DNA from: Pseudomonas fluorescens
GTDB taxonomy: Bacteria; Pseudomonadota; Gammaproteobacteria; Pseudomonadales; Pseudomonadaceae
Direction: 5' to 3'
Assembly (NCBI RefSeq): GCF_000967965.1
Contig: NZ_LACC01000031.1
Coordinates: forward strand, 1-64,000
Length of the DNA: 64,000 nt
A model generated the notes under the pieces. The model was not told where the DNA came from, did no database searches, and was given only the letters and a program-made list of their open reading frames with translations. Every line of letters starts with the position of its first letter. Positions within the stretch are counted from its first letter, which is position 1. The position numbers were made by a program, and so were the translations under genes. This document shows positions 26,906 through 35,196 of the stretch, piece after piece.

Positions 26906-28573
26906 ATGAGCCTGCAACTGAGTTTCGCTGAAGCCAGCGCCATCGGTCCTCGCGAGGAAAACCAGGACGCCCTGCGCCTGGTCACGCCGGCTCCGGCGCT
27001 GGCCGCGAGCAAGGGTTACCTGTTCGCGATTGCCGACGGTGTCAGCCAATGCGTCGATGGCGGTCTGGCTGCCCGTTCGACGCTGCAGGCCCTGGCGCTG
27101 GATTACTACGCTACGCCGGAAACCTGGAGCGTCGCACAGGCACTCGATCGTCTGCTGCTGGCGCAAAACCGCTGGTTGCAGGCCAATGGCGGCGGGCAAC
27201 CGCTGCTGACCACCCTCAGTGCGCTGGTCCTGCGTGGCCGGCGTTTTACCCTGGCCCATGTCGGCGATTGCCGGGTGTATCGCTGGCACGCCGACCAATT
27301 GCAGCGAATCAGCGAGGATCACGTCTGGGACCAGCAGGGCATGCAGCATGTGCTGAAACGGGCGCTGGGGCTCGATCAACACCTGGTGCTGGACTTTCTC
27401 GACGGTGAGTTGCGCGTCGATGAAAGCTTCGTCCTGCTCAGCGACGGCGTCTGGGCCGTCCTGGGCGATACTGCCATTGCCGCGATCCTGCGGGATCAAC
27501 CGGACTTGCACAGCGCTGCGCAAACCCTGGTCAATGCCGCACACCTGGCGGGCAGTCAGGACAACGCCAGCGCTCTGCTGGTGCGGGTCGATGCCCTTGG
27601 CGAAGCGAGCATTGGCGATGCGTTGATGCACTTACAGCAATGGCCACTGCCGCCAGCCCTGAAACCGGGTCAGGCGTTCGAAGGCTGGCAGGTCGAGGGG
27701 ATCGTCGCACAGAGCCAGCAATCACTGCTTTATCGCGTTCGCGACAGCCAGCAACAACCCTGGCTGCTGAAAACCCTGCCGGGGCGTTTGCACGACGATC
27801 ACCAGGCCGGGCAAGCGTTACTGTCGGAAGAATGGTTTCTCAAACGCGTGGCCGGTCGACATTTTCCTGAAGTCCATGCCGCCAGTCAGCGTCAGCATTT
27901 GTACTACGTGATGCGTGAGTATTCGGGCGCTACCCTGGCCCAACGGCATGAACAAAGCGGCCCCTTGCCGCTGCCCCAGTGGCAAGACATCGCCGAACGC
28001 TTGCTGCGAGCGGTCGGCCTGCTGCATCGACGGCAGATCCTGCATCGCGATATCAAACCGGAAAACCTGTTGCTGGGGGACGATGGTGAGTTGCGCCTGC
28101 TGGATTTCGGCCTCGCCTACTGTCCCGGGCTTTCGCAAGACCTGCCCTGGGCGCTGCCGGGCACACCCAGTTACATCGCGCCCGAAGCCTTTCGCGGCGA
28201 TGTACCGACGCCACGGCAGGATTTGTATGCCGTCGGTGTGACCCTGTATTTCGTGCTCACCGGGCACTATCCCTATGGCGAAATCGAAGCGTTCCAACGC
28301 CCGAGGTTTGGCCTCCCGGTCGACGCCAGCCGCTACCGGCCCGACCTGCCGGACTGGATCGCCCATAGCCTGGAGCGCGCCGTGGCAGCGGCCCCCGACC
28401 AGCGTTTCGAAACGGCGGAAGAATGGCTGCTGCTGATGGAACAGGGCGAACGCCGCAGCTTGAGCGTACGCCCCAAGCCCTTACTGGAGCGCGAGCCGCT
28501 GAAAGTCTGGCGGACATTGGCGCTGGTGTCCTTGCTGCTGAACCTGGTGCTGCTGGTGGTTGCGCTCCATTAA
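26906..28573 (+). CDS. Fused PP2C phosphatase / Ser-Thr protein kinase
   Basis: 555 residues. The N-terminal PP2C-like domain (about 1-230) has EENQDAL, AIADGVS, LSDGVWAV and SQDNASALLV, covering the metal-binding aspartates. The C-terminal Hanks-type kinase (about 258-515) has HRDIKPENLLLG with catalytic Asp382, DFG at 400-402 and IAPEAF. The glycine-rich loop is weak. A single membrane helix closes the protein (about 532-554), so both domains face the cytosol. It begins seven bases after the transporter stop and lies upstream of nirB, so it is probably co-transcribed with the transporter. The substrate is unknown; the transporter or a nitrogen regulator are candidates. Confidence 0.92.
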   Translation: MSLQLSFAEASAIGPREENQDALRLVTPAPALAASKGYLFAIADGVSQCVDGGLAARSTLQALALDYYATPETWSVAQALDRLLLAQNRWLQANGGGQPLLTTLSALVLRGRRFTLAHVGDCRVYRWHADQLQRISEDHVWDQQGMQHVLKRALGLDQHLVLDFLDGELRVDESFVLLSDGVWAVLGDTAIAAILRDQPDLHSAAQTLVNAAHLAGSQDNASALLVRVDALGEASIGDALMHLQQWPLPPALKPGQAFEGWQVEGIVAQSQQSLLYRVRDSQQQPWLLKTLPGRLHDDHQAGQALLSEEWFLKRVAGRHFPEVHAASQRQHLYYVMREYSGATLAQRHEQSGPLPLPQWQDIAERLLRAVGLLHRRQILHRDIKPENLLLGDDGELRLLDFGLAYCPGLSQDLPWALPGTPSYIAPEAFRGDVPTPRQDLYAVGVTLYFVLTGHYPYGEIEAFQRPRFGLPVDASRYRPDLPDWIAHSLERAVAAAPDQRFETAEEWLLLMEQGERRSLSVRPKPLLEREPLKVWRTLALVSLLLNLVLLVVALH

Positions 28574-28662
28574 CGGGCAATGCGCCTTGAATCGGTGCAT
28601 TCCCTTACGGCTCTGTCCTTGCGAACGGGGAAATAGCCAACAAACACGGGATTCGAGCGACT

Positions 28663-28678
28663 TGGCATAACCACTGCA
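28663..28678 (+). promoter_or_regulatory. Sigma54 promoter of nirB operon
   Basis: TGGCATA-ACCA-CTGCA with exact -24/-12 spacing. Transcription would begin near 28689, about 20 bases before the first ANTAR hairpin. Confidence 0.72.
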
Positions 28679-28708
28679 TTACCTCTTGCAACAGACATAC
28701 AGCGCAGG

Positions 28709-28794
28709 CTTCAACGACGAAGGTTGCACTTCCCGAGAGAACGGGACCAGGACAAAGGCGTCCTCGCTAGGCAACTAGCGGGACGCCTTTTTTT
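28709..28794 (+). promoter_or_regulatory. ANTAR-responsive leader with attenuator (nirBD-nasC-cobA)
   Basis: First hairpin CTTC/GAAG around AACGAC (28709-28722). Middle hairpin TCCCG/CGGGA around AGAGAA (28731-28746). Third AGGAC/GTCCT around AAAGGC (28749-28764). All three hexaloops have A1 and G4. The third overlaps the 5' arm of a very strong terminator: AAAGGCGTCC (28754-28763) and CGCTAG pair with CTAGCG and GGACGCCTTT (28775-28790), with a T-tract. Expected regulator: NasT. The terminator lies 70 bases before the nirB ATG. Confidence 0.88.
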
Positions 28795-28863
28795 GTTTGC
28801 GCAAAATTTGTCGAGCATGGCCTGAACCCCGATGAGGCAGGCCTGAGCTCCCCGGAGAACCTG

Positions 28864-31317
28864 ATGAAAAAACTAAAACTGGTGATGATCGGCAACGGCA
28901 TGGCCGGGGTCCGAACCCTGGAAGAGCTGCTCAAACTGAGCACTGAGCTGTACGACATCACGGTCTTCGGCGCCGAACCGCACACCAACTACAACCGCAT
29001 CCTGTTGTCGCCGGTGTTGGCGGGTGAACAGACCTTCGAAGAGATCGTGCTCAACGACCTGGACTGGTACCTGGAAAACAACATCAAGCTGCTGCTCAAC
29101 CGCAAGGTGGTGGAGATCGACCGGGTCAAGCGCCGGGTCATCGCCGAAGACGGCAGCGAAGCCGAATACGATCGCCTGCTGATCGCCACCGGCTCGACGC
29201 CCTTCATCCTGCCCATTCCCGGCAACACCCTTGAGGGCGTGATCGGCTACCGTGACATCGCCGACACCCAGGCCATGATCGACACCGCGAAAACCCACCG
29301 TCACGCCGTGGTGATCGGCGGCGGCCTGCTCGGTCTGGAGGCCGCCAATGGCCTGATGCTGCGGGGCATGCACGTGACCGTGGTGCATATCGGCGAGTGG
29401 TTGCTGGAACGGCAACTGGACAAGACCAGCGGCCAGCTACTGCAAAGCGCGCTGGAATCTCGCGGCCTGCACTTTCGCCTGTGCGAGCAGACCCAGGCCT
29501 TGCACGACGCGGGCAACGGCCGGGTCGGATCGGTGCAATTCAAGAACGGCGACATCATCCCCGCCGACCTGGTCGTGATGGCCGCCGGCATTCGCCCCAA
29601 TACCGAACTGGCGGAGAAATCCGGCATTCCGTGCAGCCGCGGGATTCTGGTCAACGACACACTGCAAACCTACGACCCACGGATCTATGCCATCGGTGAG
29701 TGTGCCAGTCACCGCGGCATCGCCTATGGCTTGGTGGCGCCGCTGTTCGAACAGGCCAAAGTCTGCGCCAACCACCTCGCCCAACTGGGTTTTGCCACCT
29801 ACAAGGGGTCGGTGACCTCGACCAAATTGAAGGTTACCGGCATCGACCTGTTCTCCGCCGGCGACTTCATGGGCGGTGAAGGCACCGAGACCATCACCCT
29901 CTCGGACCCGATTGGCGGGGTCTACAAGAAACTGGTGATCAAGGATGACGTGCTGGTCGGTGCCTGCCTGTACGGCGATACGGCAGATGGCGGCTGGTAT
30001 TTCCGGCAGATCCGTGAGAATCACGCCATCGGCGAGATCCGCGATCATCTGATGTTTGGTGAAAATGCACTTGGCGATGTAGGACATCAGGGCCAGGACA
30101 AAGCCATGAGCATGGCCGAAACCGCCGAAGTCTGCGGCTGCAACGGTGTGTGCAAGGGCACCATCGTCAAGGCCATTCAGGAACACGGGCTGTTCAGTGT
30201 CGACGACGTCAAGAAACACACCAAGGCTGCCAGCTCCTGCGGCTCCTGCGCTGGCCTCGTCGAACAGATCCTGATCAACACCGTGGGCGGCGCCGCGGAC
30301 GTCAAACCGAAAAGCGAAAAGGCCATCTGCGGCTGCAGCGACCTCAACCACGGGCAAATCCGCCAGGCCATCCGCGAGCAGCACCTGCTGACAATCGCCG
30401 GCACCATGAGCTACCTGAACTGGCGCACACCCAACGGCTGCGCCACCTGCCGGCCGGCGCTCAACTACTACCTGATTTCCACCTGGCCTGGGGAAGCCAA
30501 GGACGATCCGCAATCGCGCCTGATCAACGAAAGGGCCCACGCCAACATTCAGAAAGACGGTACCTACTCTGTAGTCCCGCGGATGTGGGGCGGCGTGACC
30601 AACCCTTCAGAGCTGCGGCGCATTGCCGACGTCGCCGACAAGTACAACGTGCCGATGGTCAAGGTCACCGGTGGCCAGCGCATCGACTTGCTGGGCATCC
30701 GCAAGCAAGACCTGCCGGGGGTGTGGAAAGACCTGGACATGCCGTCCGGCCACGCCTACGGCAAATCCATCCGTACGGTGAAAACCTGCGTCGGCAGCGA
30801 GTTCTGCCGCTTTGGCACCCAGAACTCCACACAACTTGGCATTGAACTGGAACATGACCTGTTCAACATGTGGTCGCCGCACAAGGTGAAGCTGGCTGTC
30901 TCCGGTTGCCCGCGCAACTGCTCGGAAGCCGGTATCAAGGATGTGGGAATTATCGGTGTGGACTCCGGCTGGGAGATGTACATCGGTGGCAACGGCGGGA
31001 TCAAGACCGAAGTCGCGGAGTTCTTCGTCAAGCTGAAGACCGCCGAAGAAGTGCGCGAATACAACGGTGCATTCCTGCAGCTCTATCGCGAAGAAGCCTT
31101 CTACCTCGAACGCACCGTGCACTACCTGCAACGGGTCGGCATGGAACATATCAAGAAAGCCGTGCTGGAAGATCCGGAGCGGCGCAAGGCGCTCAACGAT
31201 CGCCTGCAGTTCTCGCTGTCGTTCGAACAGGACCCGTGGAAGGAACGCCTGGAACAGCCCCAGCTGAAAAAAGAATTCGACGTCATCCCCGTGAAAAACC
31301 TGGAGGTGCTGGCATGA
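28864..31317 (+). CDS. nirB: Assimilatory nitrite reductase large subunit
   Basis: 817 residues. It reduces nitrite to ammonium with NADH in the cytoplasm. The N-terminal FAD/NAD domain (about 1-310) has LVMIGNGMAGVRTLEEL and VVIGGGLLGLEAANGL. Two BFD-like [2Fe-2S] segments follow (VCGCNGVCKGTI with SSCGSCAG, and ICGCSDLNHGQIR with GCATCRPAL). The C-terminal sulfite/nitrite reductase domain holds the siroheme/[4Fe-4S] cysteines C642, C648, C682 and C686 (CX5C and CX3C). The stop overlaps the nirD start by four bases (ATGA). Confidence 0.98.
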   Translation: MKKLKLVMIGNGMAGVRTLEELLKLSTELYDITVFGAEPHTNYNRILLSPVLAGEQTFEEIVLNDLDWYLENNIKLLLNRKVVEIDRVKRRVIAEDGSEAEYDRLLIATGSTPFILPIPGNTLEGVIGYRDIADTQAMIDTAKTHRHAVVIGGGLLGLEAANGLMLRGMHVTVVHIGEWLLERQLDKTSGQLLQSALESRGLHFRLCEQTQALHDAGNGRVGSVQFKNGDIIPADLVVMAAGIRPNTELAEKSGIPCSRGILVNDTLQTYDPRIYAIGECASHRGIAYGLVAPLFEQAKVCANHLAQLGFATYKGSVTSTKLKVTGIDLFSAGDFMGGEGTETITLSDPIGGVYKKLVIKDDVLVGACLYGDTADGGWYFRQIRENHAIGEIRDHLMFGENALGDVGHQGQDKAMSMAETAEVCGCNGVCKGTIVKAIQEHGLFSVDDVKKHTKAASSCGSCAGLVEQILINTVGGAADVKPKSEKAICGCSDLNHGQIRQAIREQHLLTIAGTMSYLNWRTPNGCATCRPALNYYLISTWPGEAKDDPQSRLINERAHANIQKDGTYSVVPRMWGGVTNPSELRRIADVADKYNVPMVKVTGGQRIDLLGIRKQDLPGVWKDLDMPSGHAYGKSIRTVKTCVGSEFCRFGTQNSTQLGIELEHDLFNMWSPHKVKLAVSGCPRNCSEAGIKDVGIIGVDSGWEMYIGGNGGIKTEVAEFFVKLKTAEEVREYNGAFLQLYREEAFYLERTVHYLQRVGMEHIKKAVLEDPERRKALNDRLQFSLSFEQDPWKERLEQPQLKKEFDVIPVKNLEVLA

Positions 31318-31631
31318 ACTGGCTGGATATCTGCGCACTGGAAGAGATCAATGCCCTGGGCTCGCGGATCATCGCCGGGCCAAAGGGAGACATCGCGATT
31401 TTTCGTACCAGCGACGACGAAGTGTTCGCCCTTGACGACCGCTGCCCGCACAAGGGCGGCCCGTTGTCCCAAGGCCTGGTCTATGGCAAGCGGGTGGCCT
31501 GCCCGTTGCACAACTGGCAAATCGACCTGGAAAGCGGCGAAGCCCTGGCCCCGGACATCGGCTGTGCCCATCACCATCTCGCCCGGGTGGAAAATGGCCG
31601 AGTGATGCTGGCCCTGCGGGATGCAGGCTGA
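31314..31631 (+). CDS. nirD: Nitrite reductase small subunit (Rieske-like)
   Basis: 105 residues, ATG overlapping the nirB stop. It is the accessory subunit of NADH-nitrite reductase. A Rieske-type fold is visible with both box motifs: CPHKGGPLSQG and CPLHNWQIDLESG. These keep the C-x-H and C-x2-H pattern, so this NirD may bind a [2Fe-2S] cluster, unlike the E. coli protein, which lacks the ligands. The stop overlaps the nasC ATG by one base (TGATG). Confidence 0.95.
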   Translation: MNWLDICALEEINALGSRIIAGPKGDIAIFRTSDDEVFALDDRCPHKGGPLSQGLVYGKRVACPLHNWQIDLESGEALAPDIGCAHHHLARVENGRVMLALRDAG

Positions 31632-34348
31632 TGGACCGCCAGATCACTGCATCCACCTGCTGTTACTGCGGGGTCGGCTGTGGCGTGCTGATCGAACACG
31701 ACGGCGAGCGCATCCTCGGCGTCAGCGGCGACCCGGCGCACCCGGCCAATTTCGGCAAACTGTGCAGCAAGGGTTCGACCCTGCACCTGACCGGCGACTT
31801 GACGGCGCGGGCGCTGTACCCCGAACTGCGTCTCGGTAAAGGCCTGGCCCGTCACCGCACCGATTGGGATACCGCCCTCGATCACGCTACCAGCGTGTTT
31901 GCCGCGACCATTGCCGAACATGGCCCGGACAGCGTCGCGTTCTACATTTCCGGGCAACTGTTGACCGAGGACTACTACGCCTTCAACAAGCTGGCACGTG
32001 CCCTGGTAGGCACCAACAACATCGACAGCAATTCGCGCCTGTGCATGTCCTCGGCGGTGGTCGGCTACAAGCGCAGCCTGGGTGCCGACGCCCCGCCCTG
32101 CAGCTACGAAGACCTGGAGCTGAGCGATTGCGTGATGATCGTCGGCAGCAACATGGCCTACGCTCACCCGGTGCTGTTTCGCCGGCTGGAAGCCGCCAAA
32201 TCCCGCCGGCCGCAGATGAAGGTCATCGTCATTGACCCTCGTCGTACAGACACCTGCGATCTGGCTGACCTGCACCTGGCGATCTTGCCGGGCACCGATG
32301 TCGCCCTGTTCCATGGGATTTTGCATCTGCTGCTGTGGGAAGACTGGATCGATCGTGACTTCATCCGGGACCACACCGAAGGCCTGGCCGAGCTGAAAAA
32401 CCTGGTGCGTGACTACACGCCGCAAATGGTTTCGCAGCTCTGCGGAATCAGCCTCGGGCAATTGCAGCAATGTGCCGAGTGGATCGGCACATCACCGAGC
32501 TTTCTGTCGCTGTGGTGCATGGGGCTTAACCAGTCCACCGCCGGCAGCGCGAAAAACAGTGCACTGATCAACCTGCACCTGGCCACCGGGCAGATCGGTC
32601 GTCCCGGCGCCGGACCTTTCTCCCTCACCGGTCAGCCAAATGCCATGGGCGGGCGGGAAACCGGCAGTTTGTCCAACCTGCTGCCCGGCCACCGTGACGC
32701 CGCCAATGCACAACACCGTGAGCAAGTCGCGTCCTACTGGGGCGTCGAGCAACTGCCGGAAAATCCCGGACTCACCGCAATCGAGCTGTTTGAGCAAGTG
32801 CGCAACGGCAAGATCAAGGCGCTATGGATCGCCTGTACCAACCCCGCGCAATCCATGCCGGACCAGACGGCCGTGCGCGCAGCCTTGCAAGCCTGCCCGT
32901 TCGTGGTGCTGCAGGAAGCCTTCAGCACCACTGAAACCGCGAAGTTCGCCGACCTTCTGCTGCCCGCTGCCAGTTGGGGTGAAAAGGAAGGTTGCGTGAC
33001 CAACTCCGAGCGGCGCATTTCCCACGTACGCCAGGCAATCGTCGCACCGGGTGAGGCGCGGCCGGACTGGGCAATCACCGTAGATTTCGCACAACGTCTG
33101 GAAAAACACCTGCGTCCCGGCCAAACCAGCCTGTTTGAATTTGATAATCCCGCTCAGGTCTTTGACGAATACAAACAACTGACTCAAGGCCGCGACCTGG
33201 ATCTGTCCGGCATCAGCCATGCACTGATCGATCGTCTCGGCCCGCAGCAATGGCCCTTCCCTGTGGGTGCCGTTGAAGGTACGGCACGGCTGTACGTCGA
33301 CGGGATATTTGCCACTGCCAATGGGCGCGCAAAGTTCGTGGCCGATCCGTATCGCGCCGCCAAAGAGCAACGGGATGCTCGCTTCCCGCTGACCCTGATC
33401 ACCGGCCGCCTGCGCGATCAATGGCACGGCATGAGCCGCACCGGCACAGCCGCGCAGCTATTCGGCCATGTCAACGAAGCGGAGTTGAGCCTGCACCCGG
33501 ACGAACTGCGCCGCCATCGCCTGCAGCCTGGGGATCTGGTCAGCCTGAAAAGCCGACGCGGCGCCGTCGTCGTCGCGGTTGCCAGCGATGACAGCGTGCG
33601 CCCGGGCCAGGCCTTTTTGCCGATGCATTGGGGCGACCGTTTTCTCAAGGGCGGGGTGAACAGCCTCACCCTGCCCGCATTCGATCCTTTGTCAAAACAG
33701 CCCGAACTTAAACACAGCGGCGTTCGCCTGGATCCGGTGGATTTGCCCTGGAAACTGTTCGCACTGATCGAGGGCGATGTTCAACGGCATTTTGAGACGC
33801 TACGACCGCTCTGTGAGGCGTTTTCCTACGTCAGCCTCAGCCTTGTTGGTCGCGAGCGCCCTGCCCTGCTTGTACGGGCGGCCAATACTTCAGCACCTTC
33901 GGCAGAGCTGCTAAGCGAAATCGATAAAAACCTGGCGCTCGATGACGGCCCGGTGCTGGCTTACGACGACCCTCGACGGGCCATCGGCAAGCGCGTGCGG
34001 ATCGAAAATGGCCGGATCACTGCCATTCGATTGGCCGGTGAAACCCTTGCCCAGCACTGGTTGCAGGGGCTGTGGCTCGAAGGTCGCGCGGACCAGCAAC
34101 TGCGGCGCTGGTTGCTTGCGCCGCTGAGCGCACCACCGGGCAATCTCGACGCGCCCGTCAACGCGAACAAGATCCTGTGCAATTGCAAGAACGTCGGCCA
34201 GAACGCGATCTGCGCTGGCATCAGCCGCGGCTTGGACTTGCAGGGACTCAAGCAAGAACTGGGTTGCGGCACGCAATGCGGGTCCTGCGTTCCGGAAATC
34301 AAACGCCTGCTGGCTGCCACGGCGCAGCCAATCACCGTCTTCTCGTGA
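31631..34348 (+). CDS. nasC: Assimilatory nitrate reductase catalytic subunit
   Basis: 905 residues. It reduces nitrate to nitrite and contains bis-MGD molybdenum. No Tat signal is present, so it is cytoplasmic. The N-terminal [4Fe-4S] motif is C10-X2-C13-X3-C17 with C45 (FGKLCSKG). Molybdopterin domains include NNIDSNSRLCMSSAVVGYK and GTGTAAQLFGHVNEAEL-like segments near residue 600. The C-terminus carries an extra BFD-like [2Fe-2S] domain with C850, C852, C883 and C886, which probably takes electrons from an NADH partner or NirB. The name varies between species (nasA, nasC, narB). It is translationally coupled to nirD. Confidence 0.96.
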   Translation: MDRQITASTCCYCGVGCGVLIEHDGERILGVSGDPAHPANFGKLCSKGSTLHLTGDLTARALYPELRLGKGLARHRTDWDTALDHATSVFAATIAEHGPDSVAFYISGQLLTEDYYAFNKLARALVGTNNIDSNSRLCMSSAVVGYKRSLGADAPPCSYEDLELSDCVMIVGSNMAYAHPVLFRRLEAAKSRRPQMKVIVIDPRRTDTCDLADLHLAILPGTDVALFHGILHLLLWEDWIDRDFIRDHTEGLAELKNLVRDYTPQMVSQLCGISLGQLQQCAEWIGTSPSFLSLWCMGLNQSTAGSAKNSALINLHLATGQIGRPGAGPFSLTGQPNAMGGRETGSLSNLLPGHRDAANAQHREQVASYWGVEQLPENPGLTAIELFEQVRNGKIKALWIACTNPAQSMPDQTAVRAALQACPFVVLQEAFSTTETAKFADLLLPAASWGEKEGCVTNSERRISHVRQAIVAPGEARPDWAITVDFAQRLEKHLRPGQTSLFEFDNPAQVFDEYKQLTQGRDLDLSGISHALIDRLGPQQWPFPVGAVEGTARLYVDGIFATANGRAKFVADPYRAAKEQRDARFPLTLITGRLRDQWHGMSRTGTAAQLFGHVNEAELSLHPDELRRHRLQPGDLVSLKSRRGAVVVAVASDDSVRPGQAFLPMHWGDRFLKGGVNSLTLPAFDPLSKQPELKHSGVRLDPVDLPWKLFALIEGDVQRHFETLRPLCEAFSYVSLSLVGRERPALLVRAANTSAPSAELLSEIDKNLALDDGPVLAYDDPRRAIGKRVRIENGRITAIRLAGETLAQHWLQGLWLEGRADQQLRRWLLAPLSAPPGNLDAPVNANKILCNCKNVGQNAICAGISRGLDLQGLKQELGCGTQCGSCVPEIKRLLAATAQPITVFS

Positions 34349-34358
34349 GGAAAACACT

Positions 34359-35123
34359 ATGAGTGCAAAAGTCTGGCTGGTAGGTGCGGGCCCGGGTGAT
34401 CCGGAGTTGCTCACGTTGAAAGCGGTACGCGCCTTGCGCGAGGCTGATGTGGTGCTGATCGATGACCTGGTCAATGTCGCGGTACTCGAGCATTGCCCCG
34501 GGGCACGGATCATCCCGGTGGGCAAGCGCGGTGGCTGCCGCTCCACCCCGCAAGCGTTCATCCATCGCCTGATGCTTCGTTATGCCCGGCAGGGTAAATG
34601 CGTGGCCCGGCTCAAGGGCGGAGATCCGTGCATTTTCGGTCGAGGTGGTGAAGAAGCGCAGTGGTTGCGTGAGCGTGGGGTCGAAGCCGAGTTGGTCAAC
34701 GGCATCACTGCCGGGCTGGCGGGGGCAACGCAATGCGATATTCCGCTGACTTTGCGCGGTGTCGCCCGTGGTGTCACGCTGGTCACCGCACACACCCAGG
34801 ACGACAGCCAATTGAACTGGCAGGCACTGGCTCAAGGCGGAACGACATTGGTGATTTACATGGGAGTGGCCAAGCTCGGTGAAATCCGTGAGCAGCTAAT
34901 GGCCGGTGGCATGGCGACGGATACGCCCGTGGCCATGATTGAAAATGCTTCCTTGCCCCATCAACGGGAATGTCGGAGCACTCTTACAGAAATGGATGAA
35001 GCGGCCTACAGATTCCAGCTGAAAAGCCCTGCCATACTGGTGATCGGCGCAGTGGCAGCCAGTGCAACTCAATCCCTGTGGGAGCATGATTTGCCTGTGA
35101 TGGCGGCGGATCAGTCAGCGTAG
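34359..35123 (+). CDS. cobA: Uroporphyrinogen-III C-methyltransferase
   Basis: 254 residues. It methylates uroporphyrinogen III at C2 and C7 to precorrin-2, the first step to siroheme, which NirB needs. Tetrapyrrole methylase motifs are present: VGAGPGDPELLTLKAVRAL, DVVLIDDLVN, RLKGGDPCIFGRGGEEA and ITAGLAGATQCDIPLT. It starts ten bases after nasC and ends the operon before a strong terminator. Only the methylase domain is present (no CysG-type dehydrogenase/chelatase). Confidence 0.97.
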   Translation: MSAKVWLVGAGPGDPELLTLKAVRALREADVVLIDDLVNVAVLEHCPGARIIPVGKRGGCRSTPQAFIHRLMLRYARQGKCVARLKGGDPCIFGRGGEEAQWLRERGVEAELVNGITAGLAGATQCDIPLTLRGVARGVTLVTAHTQDDSQLNWQALAQGGTTLVIYMGVAKLGEIREQLMAGGMATDTPVAMIENASLPHQRECRSTLTEMDEAAYRFQLKSPAILVIGAVAASATQSLWEHDLPVMAADQSA

Positions 35124-35154
35124 TTTCAGCTGTTTCACCAAATCGCAGACAAAG

Positions 35155-35180
35155 AAAAGCCCGGCCTGAGCCGGGCTTTT
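35155..35180. terminator. Bidirectional terminator between cobA and oprF
   Basis: AAAAGCCCGGC and GCCGGGCTTTT form an eleven-base perfect stem around CTGA. Confidence 0.95.
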
Positions 35181-35196
35181 CAGAGCTGCGAGCTAA

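Noticed and set aside
28731..28746. TCCCG-AGAGAA-CGGGA as the second ANTAR hairpin of nirB
   Set aside because: First taken as hairpin 2, but AGGAC-AAAGGC-GTCCT at 28749-28764 matches the other two leaders and overlaps the terminator, so the former is reported as an extra hairpin.
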